DNA of 64,000 nucleotides from Tanytarsus gracilentus (lineage: Eukaryota > Arthropoda > Insecta > Diptera > Chironomidae): the NCBI GenBank assembly GCA_038502055.1, contig JAXRKN010000039.1, positions 4,340,001-4,404,000 on the forward strand, written 5' to 3'. Under the pieces are notes generated by a model that saw only the letters and a program-made list of their open reading frames with translations, searched no databases and was not told the DNA's origin. This document shows, piece after piece, positions 36,801 through 48,299 of this stretch. The position numbers and the translations under genes are program-made. The number at the start of each line of letters is the position of its first letter. The stretch's first letter is position 1.

Positions 36801-39368
36801 AAGAAGAAATAAAGAAACAAGATTATTATCTTGAACTTTTTATTGCTTGTTCTCTCTCATGTCGCAGCTCACTCGAAGCTCATATTAATTAAAATTATTT
36901 TCTTTAATTCACACAAATTCGATTGGAAAGACATAAAATTGGAGAAGTTCTGATTTGCGTAAATCGATCAGGAAGTTGTTAATCGTCATCCTCTTGCACT
37001 AAAAATTGCAATTTAATTTGTCACATTTTCGATGACTGATTTTATAGCCTGAGAATTATTTTTAAATTTTAAAAAATTCTGTTCAACATGAACTCAATTA
37101 ATTCTAAAAATTTCAATCATAAATTTCATCCATAATTACCCACATCGAAAAATTCTTCTCTCTCAATTTTCTTGATGCTCTGATGATAAAAAAGACACAT
37201 TCCAATTATTGCTGGACATTTTTTTATCTGAGGTGGAATATTAATATTTGGAAGATAGCAGCAATAATTAATAAGCGTGCCATAAAATATTATCGCTTAC
37301 AAATTTATGGAATTTTTTAGTCGCTTTATGCTTCATTTTCGTTCATTGAAGATTTTTGAATTAAGAAATTTTAAAATTTAAAAATATTAATTTTAATTTT
37401 AGTTCATCTGGTCACCCTTTAAAAATTCACATCACTTATTGTTTATGTCAGACATTTATGAACACAAAGAATATTCGAATGATCTCTCTCTCTCGACTGC
37501 GAGTCTTCGGGGCAATAAAATATAAAAATTTATTCCACGGCCGAAATCATTTGCCTGTATGTTACATTAGAATATACACATTTTAATAAAATATCGAGAA
37601 ATTGGACAACTCATAAATTTTTGACATTCTTTTTCCAACGAAATATTTATGAATGGTCAATTTTTTGTGTGTTTCTGCCAAGTGAGTATATAACGTGAAA
37701 ATTATAGATTCACAAAAAAATAAAAAAAAATTCTGCCTAGATGTAGAAAGGAAGGGAGATAATCAGCATGGGCCATAATTCACTCCGAAAGTCAAGGCGA
37801 AAGAAGAAGTGCTGGATAGTAAAAGCGATTGTTCTGCAATGTCTACAGTCATAAATTAAAATATTTTTGCTTTCGAATAGCAATAAAGTGCTTTGTGAGG
37901 AATTTTTGGAATGCTTTCGTTTTCCTCGAATCCTTTTCTCCTTCTTCCGTGAGGGACGAAGACCCATTTTTTATGACACTGAGATTTTTTTTGACTTTTT
38001 AAATAGCAATTTGACTTCCTCATTGCTGACTTTGCAAACATCTTCCAAACACATTTTTCACGAACATAAAACAATTAAAAACAACAATTTTATGATCGAC
38101 TATTTTTTACGATTATTCCACGCTTTGTTGTATGTAAATGTGCAAAATGTATGTATGTACATGATAATGTTCGAGGAGGGCTCGAAAAAAAAAGATTATT
38201 GTAAAGAGGAGAGGCAAGAAGTCGAAAAAAAGTTGTATTAACCAGTTTTTAACAAATTACATGAAGATTACTTATGGGTTGAGGAGAGCAGTAAGAAGAA
38301 AATTTTACAATTGTTATTTTCGAGAAAAAATGAGAGATACAAGGTTGTTAAAAGAAATTTAACGGTTTATTAAAAATATTTCAAGCGCATTGAGTCAAAA
38401 AATTATTCAGCAGCAAATTTATTCTAAATTATTTCAACTAATTTTTCCTCTTTTTTTTTAAACAGGCGAGAAGCCATTTAAGTGCGAACACGAAGGATGT
38501 GATAGGCGTTTTGCCAATTCATCAGATAGGAAAAAACATTCACACGTACATACATCGGATAAGCCGTACAATTGTCGAGTGGCAGGCTGCGATAAATCTT
38601 ACACTCATCCATCATCGCTAAGGAAACACATGAAGGTAATTTATTTTTACGATATTGAATTTGACTGATGACATTTCAGTTTGTTATTTCGAGAAAAGCC
38701 CTTCGTGAATTTCATGAATTTTTAATTAAATTATTCTTAAATTCCATTACTAGGTTCATGGAAGTTTGGTGGATGAGAAATCGCCAGTTCATCAGTATGA
38801 AAGTGAAGGCGAAGAGTCGACAGCTTCGAGCGTCGTTACAGGTGGAACTCAAACGCCGCCATCACGACTTCAGCACGATTTGAAATATAACAACAACAAT
38901 AATAATAATAACAACGACACGATAGCAAATAACAACACAAAAACTTCCTCAGCGACATCAAATCGATTTACCGACGTGACATCGGCAGCAGCTCAACACT
39001 CGTATCACCATTCTCATCTTACACACCCGCATGCTGCATTATCGCATGCCAACTCACATCACTTACACTCACATCATGTGCATCAAAATCAATTGGCACC
39101 ACCACAGCCGTCCACGACGCCAAATTCCTCCTCATCAGCACCCTCTCCTGCCCTCAACACCAACTCACCATCCTCCTCACAACAAACGGCCGCCACTGCA
39201 TCAATGCTCGTCGGCCACCATAATCATCACTTGCTCTATCATCCACAACATCCAAACGATTGGTATCATCCAACAACACCCACCGGACATGAGACAATGA
39301 ACCACTTGAATCACTTCAGTCATCATCATCATCATCTAGTGCATCATGGGCCGGCAACGGCATATTGA
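15867..39368 (+). CDS. opa: Odd-paired, Zic-family C2H2 zinc-finger transcription factor
   Basis: Four coding exons: 15867-16854, 16930-17019, 38466-38635, 38754-39368, giving 620 residues (fly Opa is about the same length). All junctions are GT-AG and keep frame. N-terminal: three copies of LA[S/N]FGLKMSP (residues 16-25, 35-44, 55-64), then Ser/His/Gln-rich sequence. The Zic five-finger domain starts near residue 250: finger 1 with the tryptophan and long insert typical of Zic, finger 2 ending KYKLVNHIRVHTG, finger 3 (exon 2, CPFPACGKVFARSENLKIH), fingers 4 and 5 (exon 3). The C-terminus is rich in Asn repeats, His and Pro and holds several CAN-codon runs. Nuclear DNA-binding factor; in flies a pair-rule gene acting on segment-polarity and late pair-rule enhancers as a pioneer-like factor. 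The large intron after finger 3 lies within the zinc-finger domain. Identification is secure. Confidence 0.96.
34234..35086 (+). mobile_element. HINE/DINE-1-like non-autonomous element, copy A (in odd-paired intron)
   Basis: About 850 bp. The 5' end carries GTGTAACCCAC at 34239-34249, whose exact reverse complement GTGGGTTACAC lies at 35044-35054 near the 3' end. Next comes a TCCGTCTG repeat cluster (about 34282-34312), then a unique block of some 330 bp, then an irregular GGAAAATG-type minisatellite (about 34648-34945), a short 3' block, and a terminal stem-loop at 35061-35074 (ACCCA-CGTG-TGGGT). No transposase or long authentic reading frame. A 5' subterminal inverted repeat, central tandem repeats and a 3' hairpin are the known layout of Helentron-associated (DINE-1-like) elements inserting at T-rich sites. 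The family call is inference; that this is a dispersed repeat is shown by the near-identical blocks near 59.7-61.2 kb. Confidence 0.75.
34648..34945. repeat. GGAAAATG/A minisatellite inside element copy A
   Basis: About 300 bp of degenerate 12-16 bp units of the form TGGAAAATGGAACA with many variants. It is internal to the mobile element. On the minus strand it stays open in several frames and gives artefactual FHFPF-repeat peptides. Confidence 0.9.
35847..35866. repeat. (GA)10 microsatellite
   Basis: Ten GA dinucleotides in the odd-paired intron. GA tracts are potential GAGA-factor sites in flies, but no role can be assigned. Confidence 0.85.
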
Positions 39369-40252
39369 GAATCAATGTATCTAGATGACTTTTATGCTTA
39401 AGAGATTTTTGTAGTTTATGTAAAATTCATCCTCATAAATTCACACACAGATTTCGATTGTTTCGTGAAATTTAAATTATTTTCTATAGCCACTTAGTGC
39501 CTAATTGCTTCAAAAGAAAAACCCTAATGAAAATGTTTAGTTTTTCCCATTCACGATGGTTCGTTTGAGTTCAAATTCAAATCTCAAACGTCCTTTCATG
39601 AATCTTAGCTCATTAAGCGCTAATTGTGTCTGTGTGTGTGTATTTTACGTAAGATCACCTCATTATCCCTCCATCATAAACATATTTTTAATTTTGATTC
39701 AGTGTGATACTTAAAGAAATACTTAATTATTGTTTCTTGTAAAAAAAGATTAAAACGAGAAAGGAGAGCAAAAATTTAATTGGCAATTTATCGCCTCAAT
39801 TATCGTCTCGCTCAAAAAATAATAATGAAAATTTGTTAATTAACAATTATTGCGTTAATCAACGTGGCGTGTCTTGCGATTTGGGGAGTTAATTAAAAAA
39901 AGTTAAAAATATGTACCGTGGATTATACGTTAACTTAATTAATTATATAAATTTTCTGGTTTTGGCAAAGCGCTCCTTTGTTTTACCCCACTCGACACAT
40001 TAAATTTTCTGTGAATTGTTGCGAGATTTTTGATTGACGGCTCTTAATTTTCCGCACCTCCCAATTATTCTTCAACACCTCACTATTATTTTACATTGAA
40101 AAGAGTAATGAAATTAAGTTTAAATTCTGAGAAAAAGAAAGAGTGAGGAGCAATTACTTTAAAAAAATATTGGATGTGTATAAAAAATGGTGTAATTCTT
40201 TTTTCAGCGGCAAAAAAAAAGGAAAAATTGAAAATATTCTGTAATTTATTTA

Positions 40253-40258
40253 AATAAA
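40253..40258 (+). terminator. opa: Possible odd-paired polyadenylation signal AATAAA
   Basis: The hexamer lies 885 bp after the stop codon. AATAAA is frequent by chance in AT-rich DNA, so this is only a candidate for the 3' UTR end. Confidence 0.25.
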
Positions 40259-42326
40259 TATTTAGTCGTTATAGCGTGGTAGCTTATTATTACAAATTAT
40301 TATCATTAAAACTAAACTAGATTAAATTAATTAAAAAGGAGAAGATGAGAGCTCTGCTTTGGATAAAAATAGACGGATGATGATGAGAATTAATTGTATT
40401 CAAGTATTATTCGTAGTGTAAAAATTGCTATTGATATTGGTGAACATATTAGAGAATTCAGAAAGAGATATTAATTAAATTTAAATAAAAAGATAACCTC
40501 AAGAGAAAAATAATTTTCAATTGTGTTCTTAATTTTTTTAGTTTTCAGGATTTCATCACAAAAAATTTACTAACCCAATTCTGTGAGGACATCAATTTTT
40601 CAAAATACTTTCAGCAAAAATTCTTCCAAAGTTAACAAATTGTTTCTTCACATTCCTAATTCATCATAAATCAAACGCTCACACACAAACGCGAGAACAA
40701 TAAAGTCTAAGCGAAGAAAAATTAATTTTATCGCTCGCCATTTTCATATCCGAATAAATTTCAAAAAAGTATTTTTTTTTTCAATTAAACCAACTTCTTT
40801 TCATAAAGTTTTGGAAGAGCGAGAAAAAGAGAAGGAGAAAAAAATATTATTAATGAAGGTTTATCACGATATTAATTTTTTTTGGGGAAATATTAGAGCT
40901 AAAGAATAAAATCATTTCAAGGTTTTTAGCCAAGCGCAAAAAAATGTTGAAGCTCAACAAAAAAAGAATGTTTATGTGCTCTCTCTTACTCATTTTCCCC
41001 ACGCTTCTGCTATCATTTTCAGCCACAGTATACAGTGCTTGTTTATAGAACAATAGTAATTAACTTTTTCCATTCTGTTCATCATGTTGTTGTTGGCATA
41101 CAGAAAAGCTTTTTTAAATTAAATAAAAAATGTATACGAAAAAAGAATGGGTGTCGGGTGAATAACAATCAATTATTTAATTTCGCTTTATCAATTTGAA
41201 ACGTGATCGGAATAATTATTTTGAAAATTGAAATTTATTGGAGGTGATGAATTAAAAATGTTTTAAAAAAAATCTTTCGAAAGGTCACAAAAAATATTTT
41301 TCACTAATTAACATAATTTACGATCAATCTTCAAATAAATAATTTTTCTTTCTCACCACCACTCATAATTTCTCAAATCTTTATCGTTTCCCATGAAAAA
41401 AAAATAGTTCTAATAATTCTCCGGAAGTTCTGTCAAGAGTAAAAAATTAATTTAGTAAAATTTTTCCGATTTCTACGAAACAACTTTACCTCACGTAAGT
41501 GAGTGAGTGAGAGGGAAAAATGGAAAATATTCGAGTTATGTGAGAGAAAATTGTGAAATAATTGAAAAAATTTACTCTCGCAAATAGAAATGTAATTCAC
41601 TCGTGGAGCTTTAATTTATGAGCTGTGATTGAAATTTTTAGTAAATTTTTTCCTCTTCCTCCCGAAATTCACATACACACACTGGCCGAAAAAAAAATAA
41701 TCAACTAATTTATATTCAACATTTTTCTCGGAGATTTTTCTCCGTTGATTAATTGATATTTGGTGAAGATTTATGACTTTTCAACAATTTACTATTTCTT
41801 ACTTCTCTCTCACTGGAAAGTGATGATGAACAATTCACACTTTTCCACTTTATATACAATTTAACATTGGGTCGGTGGTCGAGGTGTGAGGTGATAAATA
41901 CTGTTGATTCAATTTTATGCATGGACAATATATCTTCCATAACTTACCCATAGTGCGTTAAGCAATTAGTAATTTACTATATTATTTAATTTTCACACCT
42001 CATACGTGTACCGTGCGTGTACATAACTGAAATTTATGATGCGAAACAAAGTGAAAAATTTATTTGTAATTGATACATTCAGAGGAAAATTAAAAACGAA
42101 TATTCCATCAATTTTCTTCTTCTTATTTTGCTTGCGATTATAAAACATATAAAAGTATCATCACGTTCTGATGTTGCTGCAACAAGTTGAACAAGATGCG
42201 AATGTAAATCATTCAAGTGAGAGAGTAAATAATACTTTTTTCTTATATTTTTGCGCTCACTCTCCAACACCTTCCCATAACAATATTGACACATTTTCAA
42301 TTAAATTTAATTATCCACGGCGTAAT

Positions 42327-42344
42327 ATATGCGTTCATATCGAT
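42327..42344. promoter_or_regulatory. 18 bp palindrome made of two adjacent DRE motifs (TATCGATA)
   Basis: ATATCGATATATCGATAT is a perfect palindrome containing TATCGATA at 42328-42335 and 42336-42343. TATCGATA is the binding site of DREF, and paired CGATA cores are bound by the insulator protein BEAF-32 in Drosophila. Its place between the odd-paired landscape and the housekeeping block suits a domain boundary. Binding is inferred. Confidence 0.4.
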
Positions 42345-45300
42345 ATATCGATATCTGAGTGTTATAGGAGAGATTGCGAAAGTTCCCAGCGTGATTTTCA
42401 ACAAATTTTAATTTTTCACATTTTAAATTTTAAAAAACTTTTAAAAAATAATTTTAAAAATTGACTCAAAATTTCACTAAGGGTTGCAACCTTTTAAAAA
42501 AAGCGTAAAGAAGAGAAAAAAATACATTTTTATTTAAAAATCTCTCACACGATCTTCATCCAATAACTTATCGCAATTGAGAATCATATGCATTGAATTT
42601 CTTGAAATATTGCTTGCTCATTACTTTTATTGAGACATCTGGGGTGATTTACATGAAACTGGATTGTATTCTCGAATCGCTCGCGATGCTTAACATTTTC
42701 ATAATTTTGCAATCTTCGCTGCGCAGCGCACTGATGATCGTCGTCTGCCGATGAGATCGAGAAAAAAATACGCTGCGATCATTGAAATTCTAAGACTTAA
42801 TAATTCAATTCCATGTTCGAGCTCTTTTTGCTCCTGTCTATCGAATTTTTATTTTCTTGGAAAAGAAATGAAATTTTTTTGTGTAAGTTTTATTATTCCA
42901 TTTTTGATTCATTGGCGCCACACATCATCATCATCGTCGTTGATCATCGTCAGTCATGTGACTTCTTAGATCGAGAGTACAATTATAATTCGGCGAATTT
43001 TTTTCTGACTTACAATTTGACTTTTATAAAAGTTCAAGGTGCATGTTGAAAATTCAAAAAAATCAGTTAAGAAATAACAAATTTATTGGAATTAAATCCG
43101 CCACACTCTTCAACCCTTCAATTCTTTTATTAAAGTAATACGTTATTGTTAACTGACCAAAAATGATCTTAAGCGACTCGAGAAATAGTGAAAGAAAAAA
43201 AATCTCTCAAGACAGCACCAGTCAAATTAATTTCCAACATAAATTGATTTATTAGCTTTTCTTTAAAATTGAAAAGCGCCAAACGTACAAAAAAATATTT
43301 TTTCGATTAATCGAGAGCGATATAAAAGAAATTTTTGAGTGTGTTGTGAAAAAAAATTATTATGAAATATAAACAGCACAAGCTATACACACATAAGTGA
43401 GTCTGAGATTGATATTTGGAGATAAATTACATGAAATCATGTTTTATGGCAGCTAACAAATGTGTTTATATTTCTCTCCCCCTCTCGCTCGACTCTCCCG
43501 AGCTAAGATCGATCAAGTCCATAAGTAAGAAGTGCGTGGGGAGGTGGTCACACGACGACTATGCCGACATTTATTCTTAGAATGTTTTATTCCATAATGG
43601 ACACATTAGCTATTGTGTATGTGTTGTACTTTAATTTAATAATCATCGTTTAATTGAATGGCGGAGATTGATGAATTGTTCGACTGTCAAATTGAATTTC
43701 TTGCCCATTTCTCTCTTCACATATTCATTGTGATCGATGTCCATAATATTTTTTCGAGACATCAAGTAAGAACGGACTGTTGACGGGTTATAGAAAGAAA
43801 TGGAGTCGCGACCATATGGAGTTATGAAAAAATAAAGAGTTGCATGAATTAAGAAAATTCCACTAAAAAGCGTGCCTCCGAAAAAAAATATTGGCGATCA
43901 GACGGAAAGAGAAAAAAAAGGTTCGAAAAGGAATCAAATGTCAACTTCATAAATTATAAATCGAGATATTTTTGTTGTGGAATTTATGCTTCTACCTTTT
44001 TTTTTATAAGGAAAGTCGAGTTTTTAGAACAAAAAAGTGCACAAATTAATAATCTTGTCTGATGGCATGTTGATGTAGCTTTTTAAAGTAGGATTTTACA
44101 ATTTTAAATGAGGGTACATAAGAAAATACTTTGTAGTGTTGTACAGCTTATAGTGATGTAATAATTTTAATATAAAAAGTCCCTCGCACACGATCATCGC
44201 AACCCTGAAATCAATTCTAATACTTTTTTTGCTTCCACTTCCAATAATAGATGCAAGCAATCAATTTTCCATTTAAAGATAAATCATTCGAACTTGACTT
44301 TCAATATTCGCGGTCTTAAGCGACGTCAGTCAGTCGTTTCTTTCCCATGCAATGCAGTTAATTTACCTTCTTTATGTTTTAATCAGCATCCAATGTCAAT
44401 TTGGTATCTCGGCAGTATGTTGTTGTTGGCAAATTAACATGTTGCAGGCTAATGTCAATTTAAAAGTAGTCAGAGTGTAATGCAAAAAAAGGAGAATCGT
44501 CTTCATAAAGAAATTCAATTTAATCGAGAGAGCTCATTTTTGCATAAATGGCAGCAAGAAGGAAAAACACAACAAAAATCGATGTCGTGCTGATTTTCTC
44601 GGTTTCTAGAATTAATTTACATTTTTGCATTCGATTTCATTATCATTGGAAATTAATACAGATCAAGTGAAAAAAAAGTTGTGTGTGAGGTTAAGCAAAT
44701 TTAATTGAAAGTAAATAAAATTTTAGGACAACCCCTGACTCATGAATCATGATTTTAATTGGAAAACTTTAAACATGAATAAAATTACACCTTTTTTTAA
44801 AACACGTTGTTTATGTGCCTTTATTTCAGCCCCAACCTCATCACTCGAAAAATTTCCCTCTCGTTTTAAATTAAAATTCAATTTTCATTACGGCAACTTT
44901 TTTTTTCAGGACTTAAATTTGAATGTTCAGCACATAAATTTTTCCGCTTCATTATATAGAAAGTGAAAGCAATTTTCATTAAATTCAATGTTCAACACAT
45001 TCTTTTTCTTCGCAAGCTGTGTGTGTTATGCGAAAAAAAGCATCGATTGTTTTGCTGGCGGATTAAACAGAAAAGCCATAAAAAGTAATAAATGTCTTAA
45101 TTAAAAAATTTACAAAAAAAAGTCTAAAGAAAATGGCGAAGCTTCATTTTGAATATTTTCACCACCCCACACACAAAATTTTCCTATAGAGGTGGAAAAA
45201 AAATTCAATCAAAGTGAAATATGTTAATTACCTAAAAAAAATTATAAATACACACGAATTCTTAATTAACTTTTCCTTTCGATTTTCGGTGAGTTTGAAA

Positions 45301-46408
45301 TATTTTTTTTTATCATGTTCCTTTAATCTGAGACGTGTGTGAAGACATTTGTCTTTAAATTATTGGGACAAAAAAGGGAGAGAAAAAAAGAGTGCGACAC
45401 ACATAACACTTTGCATCATAATTGATTGCTTTATTTTTTATTTGTGTGTCCTTTTATCCTAATTCTTCTTCTTCAAAAATCCTTTTGTTCTCAATTCGAA
45501 AGCGCATACAATAAATTTAAAGAAAAATCCTTTTCACAGAGAATATAAAAATTTTCATTCGAAAGCGATCCTTTTGATGCTTAATCGAGCGAGACTTTTT
45601 GGTTACTCTCAAACTCATGCGGATAATTTTGAGTTAAATTGATGGTGAAGTGAAATTTAAAATCCAGGATTTTTTTTTCATAAAAATGTATAAATTCAAC
45701 TCATTTTTCCCGCAAGATTTTTCACCCTTCTCTATCTTTAAAGTCAACTTGTTTATGGATCAACACAGGTGATATAATCAATTTTATTCTTGGTGCCTTC
45801 TTCTTTTCTTTTTGGACACAAAGAAAAAATAGAAAAGGATTGTTTATAGGATTTTGTCTCTCAAGCCTTTTGTTTGTCACATTGAAAATGAAGAAAAATT
45901 ACGAACCATTTCTCTACATATCCATATTAAAAGTCACACACACACGAATCCTCGGCATCTCTCTTATTATTATTTTTTTTGTCAAATACTCTTTCGAGGA
46001 GAAATAATACATAATTTAATATATTTTGACGTGAATGCTTGAAGTTCTTTTTATGGTCGCACTCTCTCGCTTTTAAAAAGAGAGAGAGAGAAATTCCAAT
46101 TATGTGTAACGTGTCATGCTTGATCAATGTGTCTTCCTTTTAAGGGCTTTTTGTCTTCCATTTTAAGCACATATAAACATCACTCATGCCTGTATGGATG
46201 GACGCGAGTTGTTGTCGTTGCGTTGTCTCTTGTCGACGATGTTTATAATTAAAAATTCTTTCATTTAATTTGTTAGCGTTTTTTTCTGCGAGGCACTCGA
46301 TAAAGAAAATTCCTGTGCACATAATGCCACTCTAATATTATGCAATTAAATTTTACGCATCGATTCTCCGTGGGAGATCTGCAGTGTCCTAGCATGATTG
46401 ACACATTT

Positions 46409-47368
46409 TTATTCAGCAAACTCGGAAAAGTTGACAATTTCAATTAATTTTCTTAACATGTGCAAATTATTCATTGTGTAAAAATGAAAGCAATGGATAA
46501 ATTCTGGACATGATTGTTGAATATCTTGGATGCATTTGAGCGTAAAAGCTAAGCTGTGTTCATGGAATTTCTCTTCGTTATCGCTTAAATTCTCAAGCTC
46601 AGCATAAAATTCGCGGGGAATTTCAACATTGGTGATTTTGAGGATGATATTCAGCTCATTTAGCTCGCGAGGCATGTACAAACCGGGAATGATTGGAATG
46701 TTTTGTTGAATGCCAATTTTCCTGCAATTTTCCACGAAAGTGACGAATTTTGGTGCAGAAAATGTAAGCTGAGTGACAATGACGTCAGCGCCAGCCTCGA
46801 CTTTATCTTTAAGATGCAGTAAATCTTCTTCGGCCGAAAATGCTTCCGGATGTTTAGCCGGATAGCCAGCTGTCATTATAGTGATTGTAGAATTTCTCTT
46901 GCGCACTTCACGAATCAATTCATTCGCAAATTTATACTTTTGAGATGGATCGACTTTATCTGAGGAAAATAAAATTAAAGTCAACTGGATGTTTCATCAC
47001 TGGATCTTACCTCCTCGTAGTAGCGTCATGTTATTGACACTTCCTTCCAAAATTTCATCAATGTGACGATCTTCGAGCTGATAACAAGTTAAGCTGTTTA
47101 CAGTTTGAGCGCAAGTGATGCGATTAGCGAGATCAAAAGCAATCGACCTTGATATTTTTTCACATTTTAAATTTTGATCTCCAATCCATGTTATATCCAC
47201 AAATAAAGGCAATCTCTTGAGCTTTGTGAAGTCAACTTCTAAATCCTCCCTTGGTGTGACTTCAAAAGAGTAAAAAAACTTGCCGTTTTGCGAATTAAAA
47301 CCATCGAAAATTAATTTTCTTAAAGGTTTCTTAATAATTTTATTCGTTTTGTTTACAATATTCATCAT
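46409..47368 (-). CDS. Mthfr: Methylenetetrahydrofolate reductase, catalytic-domain-only form
   Basis: Two exons on the minus strand, 47368-47011 and 46959-46409, with a 51 bp GT-AG intron; 302 residues. Start chosen at the first of two ATGs; the TTG before it is not needed. It reduces 5,10-methylene-THF to 5-methyl-THF with FAD and NAD(P)H, supplying methyl groups for methionine synthesis. The sequence follows the TIM-barrel reductase: FYSFEVTPRED (the conserved catalytic Glu), CAQTVNSLTCYQL, LLRGGDKVDP (the LRGD-type loop that contacts the flavin), ADVIVTQLTF, IPIIPGLYMPRE and the C-terminal FIHCFHFYTMN strand. The roughly 300 residue C-terminal S-adenosylmethionine-binding regulatory half of vertebrate MTHFR is absent. 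The short form resembles bacterial MetF and, as I recall, the fly enzyme. The stop lies 117 bp downstream of the next gene in the same orientation. Confidence 0.88.
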
Positions 47369-47488
47369 CAACTAAAAGTAAATAAGAAGTAAAGAAGTAT
47401 ACATACATAAATCGTTAAAAAAGCATCGTTGATAGCCGAATGAAAAAAAATCAACGCAGTGTAAAATTAAATCAAAGCATTGTAAAAA

Positions 47489-48299
47489 TTAATCAGTGAA
47501 AATGTTAGCTCCCATCTGTTGCATCATAAATTCTTCGAAATCAGCGCGAGGAACGATCGACGAGTCTGGTGATGATAGGCTGGTTGGCTCACTAGTTTTA
47601 ATGCGTTTAGCTTCCGGTTCTACGAGAATTTGTTCCTCTTCCTTAATGAATGCCATTTGATGAACACGTTTCTGATGATTCTTCATGTATTGATCACATT
47701 TGAAGCTCGCACCACAGTCAGTGCAGATCCAAATATTTTCCGAGTGAGTGATTCGATGAGTTTTCATGTTTGATTTCTTCTTGAAGAGCTTCTGGCAGAC
47801 ATCGCATGCATAAGGTCTGCAAGTTGTTTCGCGAAGATGGCGAGTAAATTCTCCCGTGCCGCGAATAAAGACTTGCTTGCACTCGGAACATGTAATCTCT
47901 ACAAAGAGAAGAATAATTTGAAGTTAAAAGATCCAGTAAGCATCCCAACTCACCTTTTTCATCAATCTCAGCAGTCGTGTCGCCCTCGTTTGGCATCATT
48001 TGAGTGCCCAATGTCGTGACAAGATGATCCATCAAATTCAATCCATCGCCAGTGTTATCATCTCCAGTTCCATCCTTATCTTCGTCCGATTGTACGCACT
48101 TTTCACCTTCTTCGCTTTTATTTCCATTGATCTTGTCGAGAATTTCTCGCAATAAACTTTCCTGCACGTTCAGACGACAATTGATGCCAATAATCATCGA
48201 CATGACACTTAGGAAGTTGGAATTGATCGTCTCCAGCAACATTCGCTGGTTCGAGAGTCCTTGAACGGCTTTCAAATCCTTTTTAATCTTATCTGCCAT
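47489..48299 (-). CDS. Three-finger C2H2/C2HC zinc-finger protein
   Basis: Two exons, 48299-47954 and 47898-47489, with a 55 bp intron; 251 residues. The start is the ATG of MADKIKKDL; the open frame upstream has only a TTG. Residues 1-60 are predicted helical and may oligomerise; 70-115 are acidic (EEGEKCVQSDEDKD). Fingers follow: CSEC...HLRETTC (C2HC type), CDVCQKLF...HRITH and CTDCGASF...HQKRVH. After them come a basic segment with a KRIK cluster and a short acidic tail. There is no ZAD domain or long finger array. It is likely a nuclear DNA-binding protein, but neither target nor ortholog is recognised. Its 3' end lies 120 bp from the MTHFR start, same strand. Confidence 0.8.

Larger units (their letters stand above)
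17020..38465 (+). other. opa: 21.4 kb intron of odd-paired
   Basis: The donor is GTGAGT at 17020 and the acceptor is TTTTTTAAACAG ending at 38465. No confident coding exon was found inside. Contents I can name: the mobile element at about 34.2-35.1 kb, a (GA)10 tract at 35847-35866, a short inverted repeat at about 27776-27813 (arms AATTTATTGA/TCAATAAATT), a hairpin-like repeat at about 30952-30972, and a 201-codon open frame at 28766-29371 of doubtful meaning. The size is typical of introns carrying enhancers or alternative promoters of developmental genes; in the moth fly Clogmia an alternative odd-paired transcript is used maternally, so an internal promoter is conceivable, but nothing here proves one. 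Confidence 0.85.
39369..46408. other. Gene-poor region downstream of odd-paired
   Basis: Seven kilobases with the odd-paired 3' UTR at the left (possible AATAAA at 40253-40258) and the MTHFR 3' end at the right. I found no believable gene; the short open frames (for example 42171-42464 and 44742-44966) have noise-like composition. The one distinct signal is the double TATCGATA palindrome at 42327-42344. Probably regulatory or spacer DNA. Confidence 0.55.

Noticed and set aside
37867..38241. 124-codon plus-strand frame shortly before odd-paired exon 3.
   Set aside because: Starts at a non-ATG codon, no domain, and a competing frame of 72 codons on the other strand; treated as chance.
47369..47371. 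A TTG codon before the MTHFR ATG that would extend the frame by one residue.
   Set aside because: Two ATG codons follow at once; TTG is not a normal eukaryotic start.
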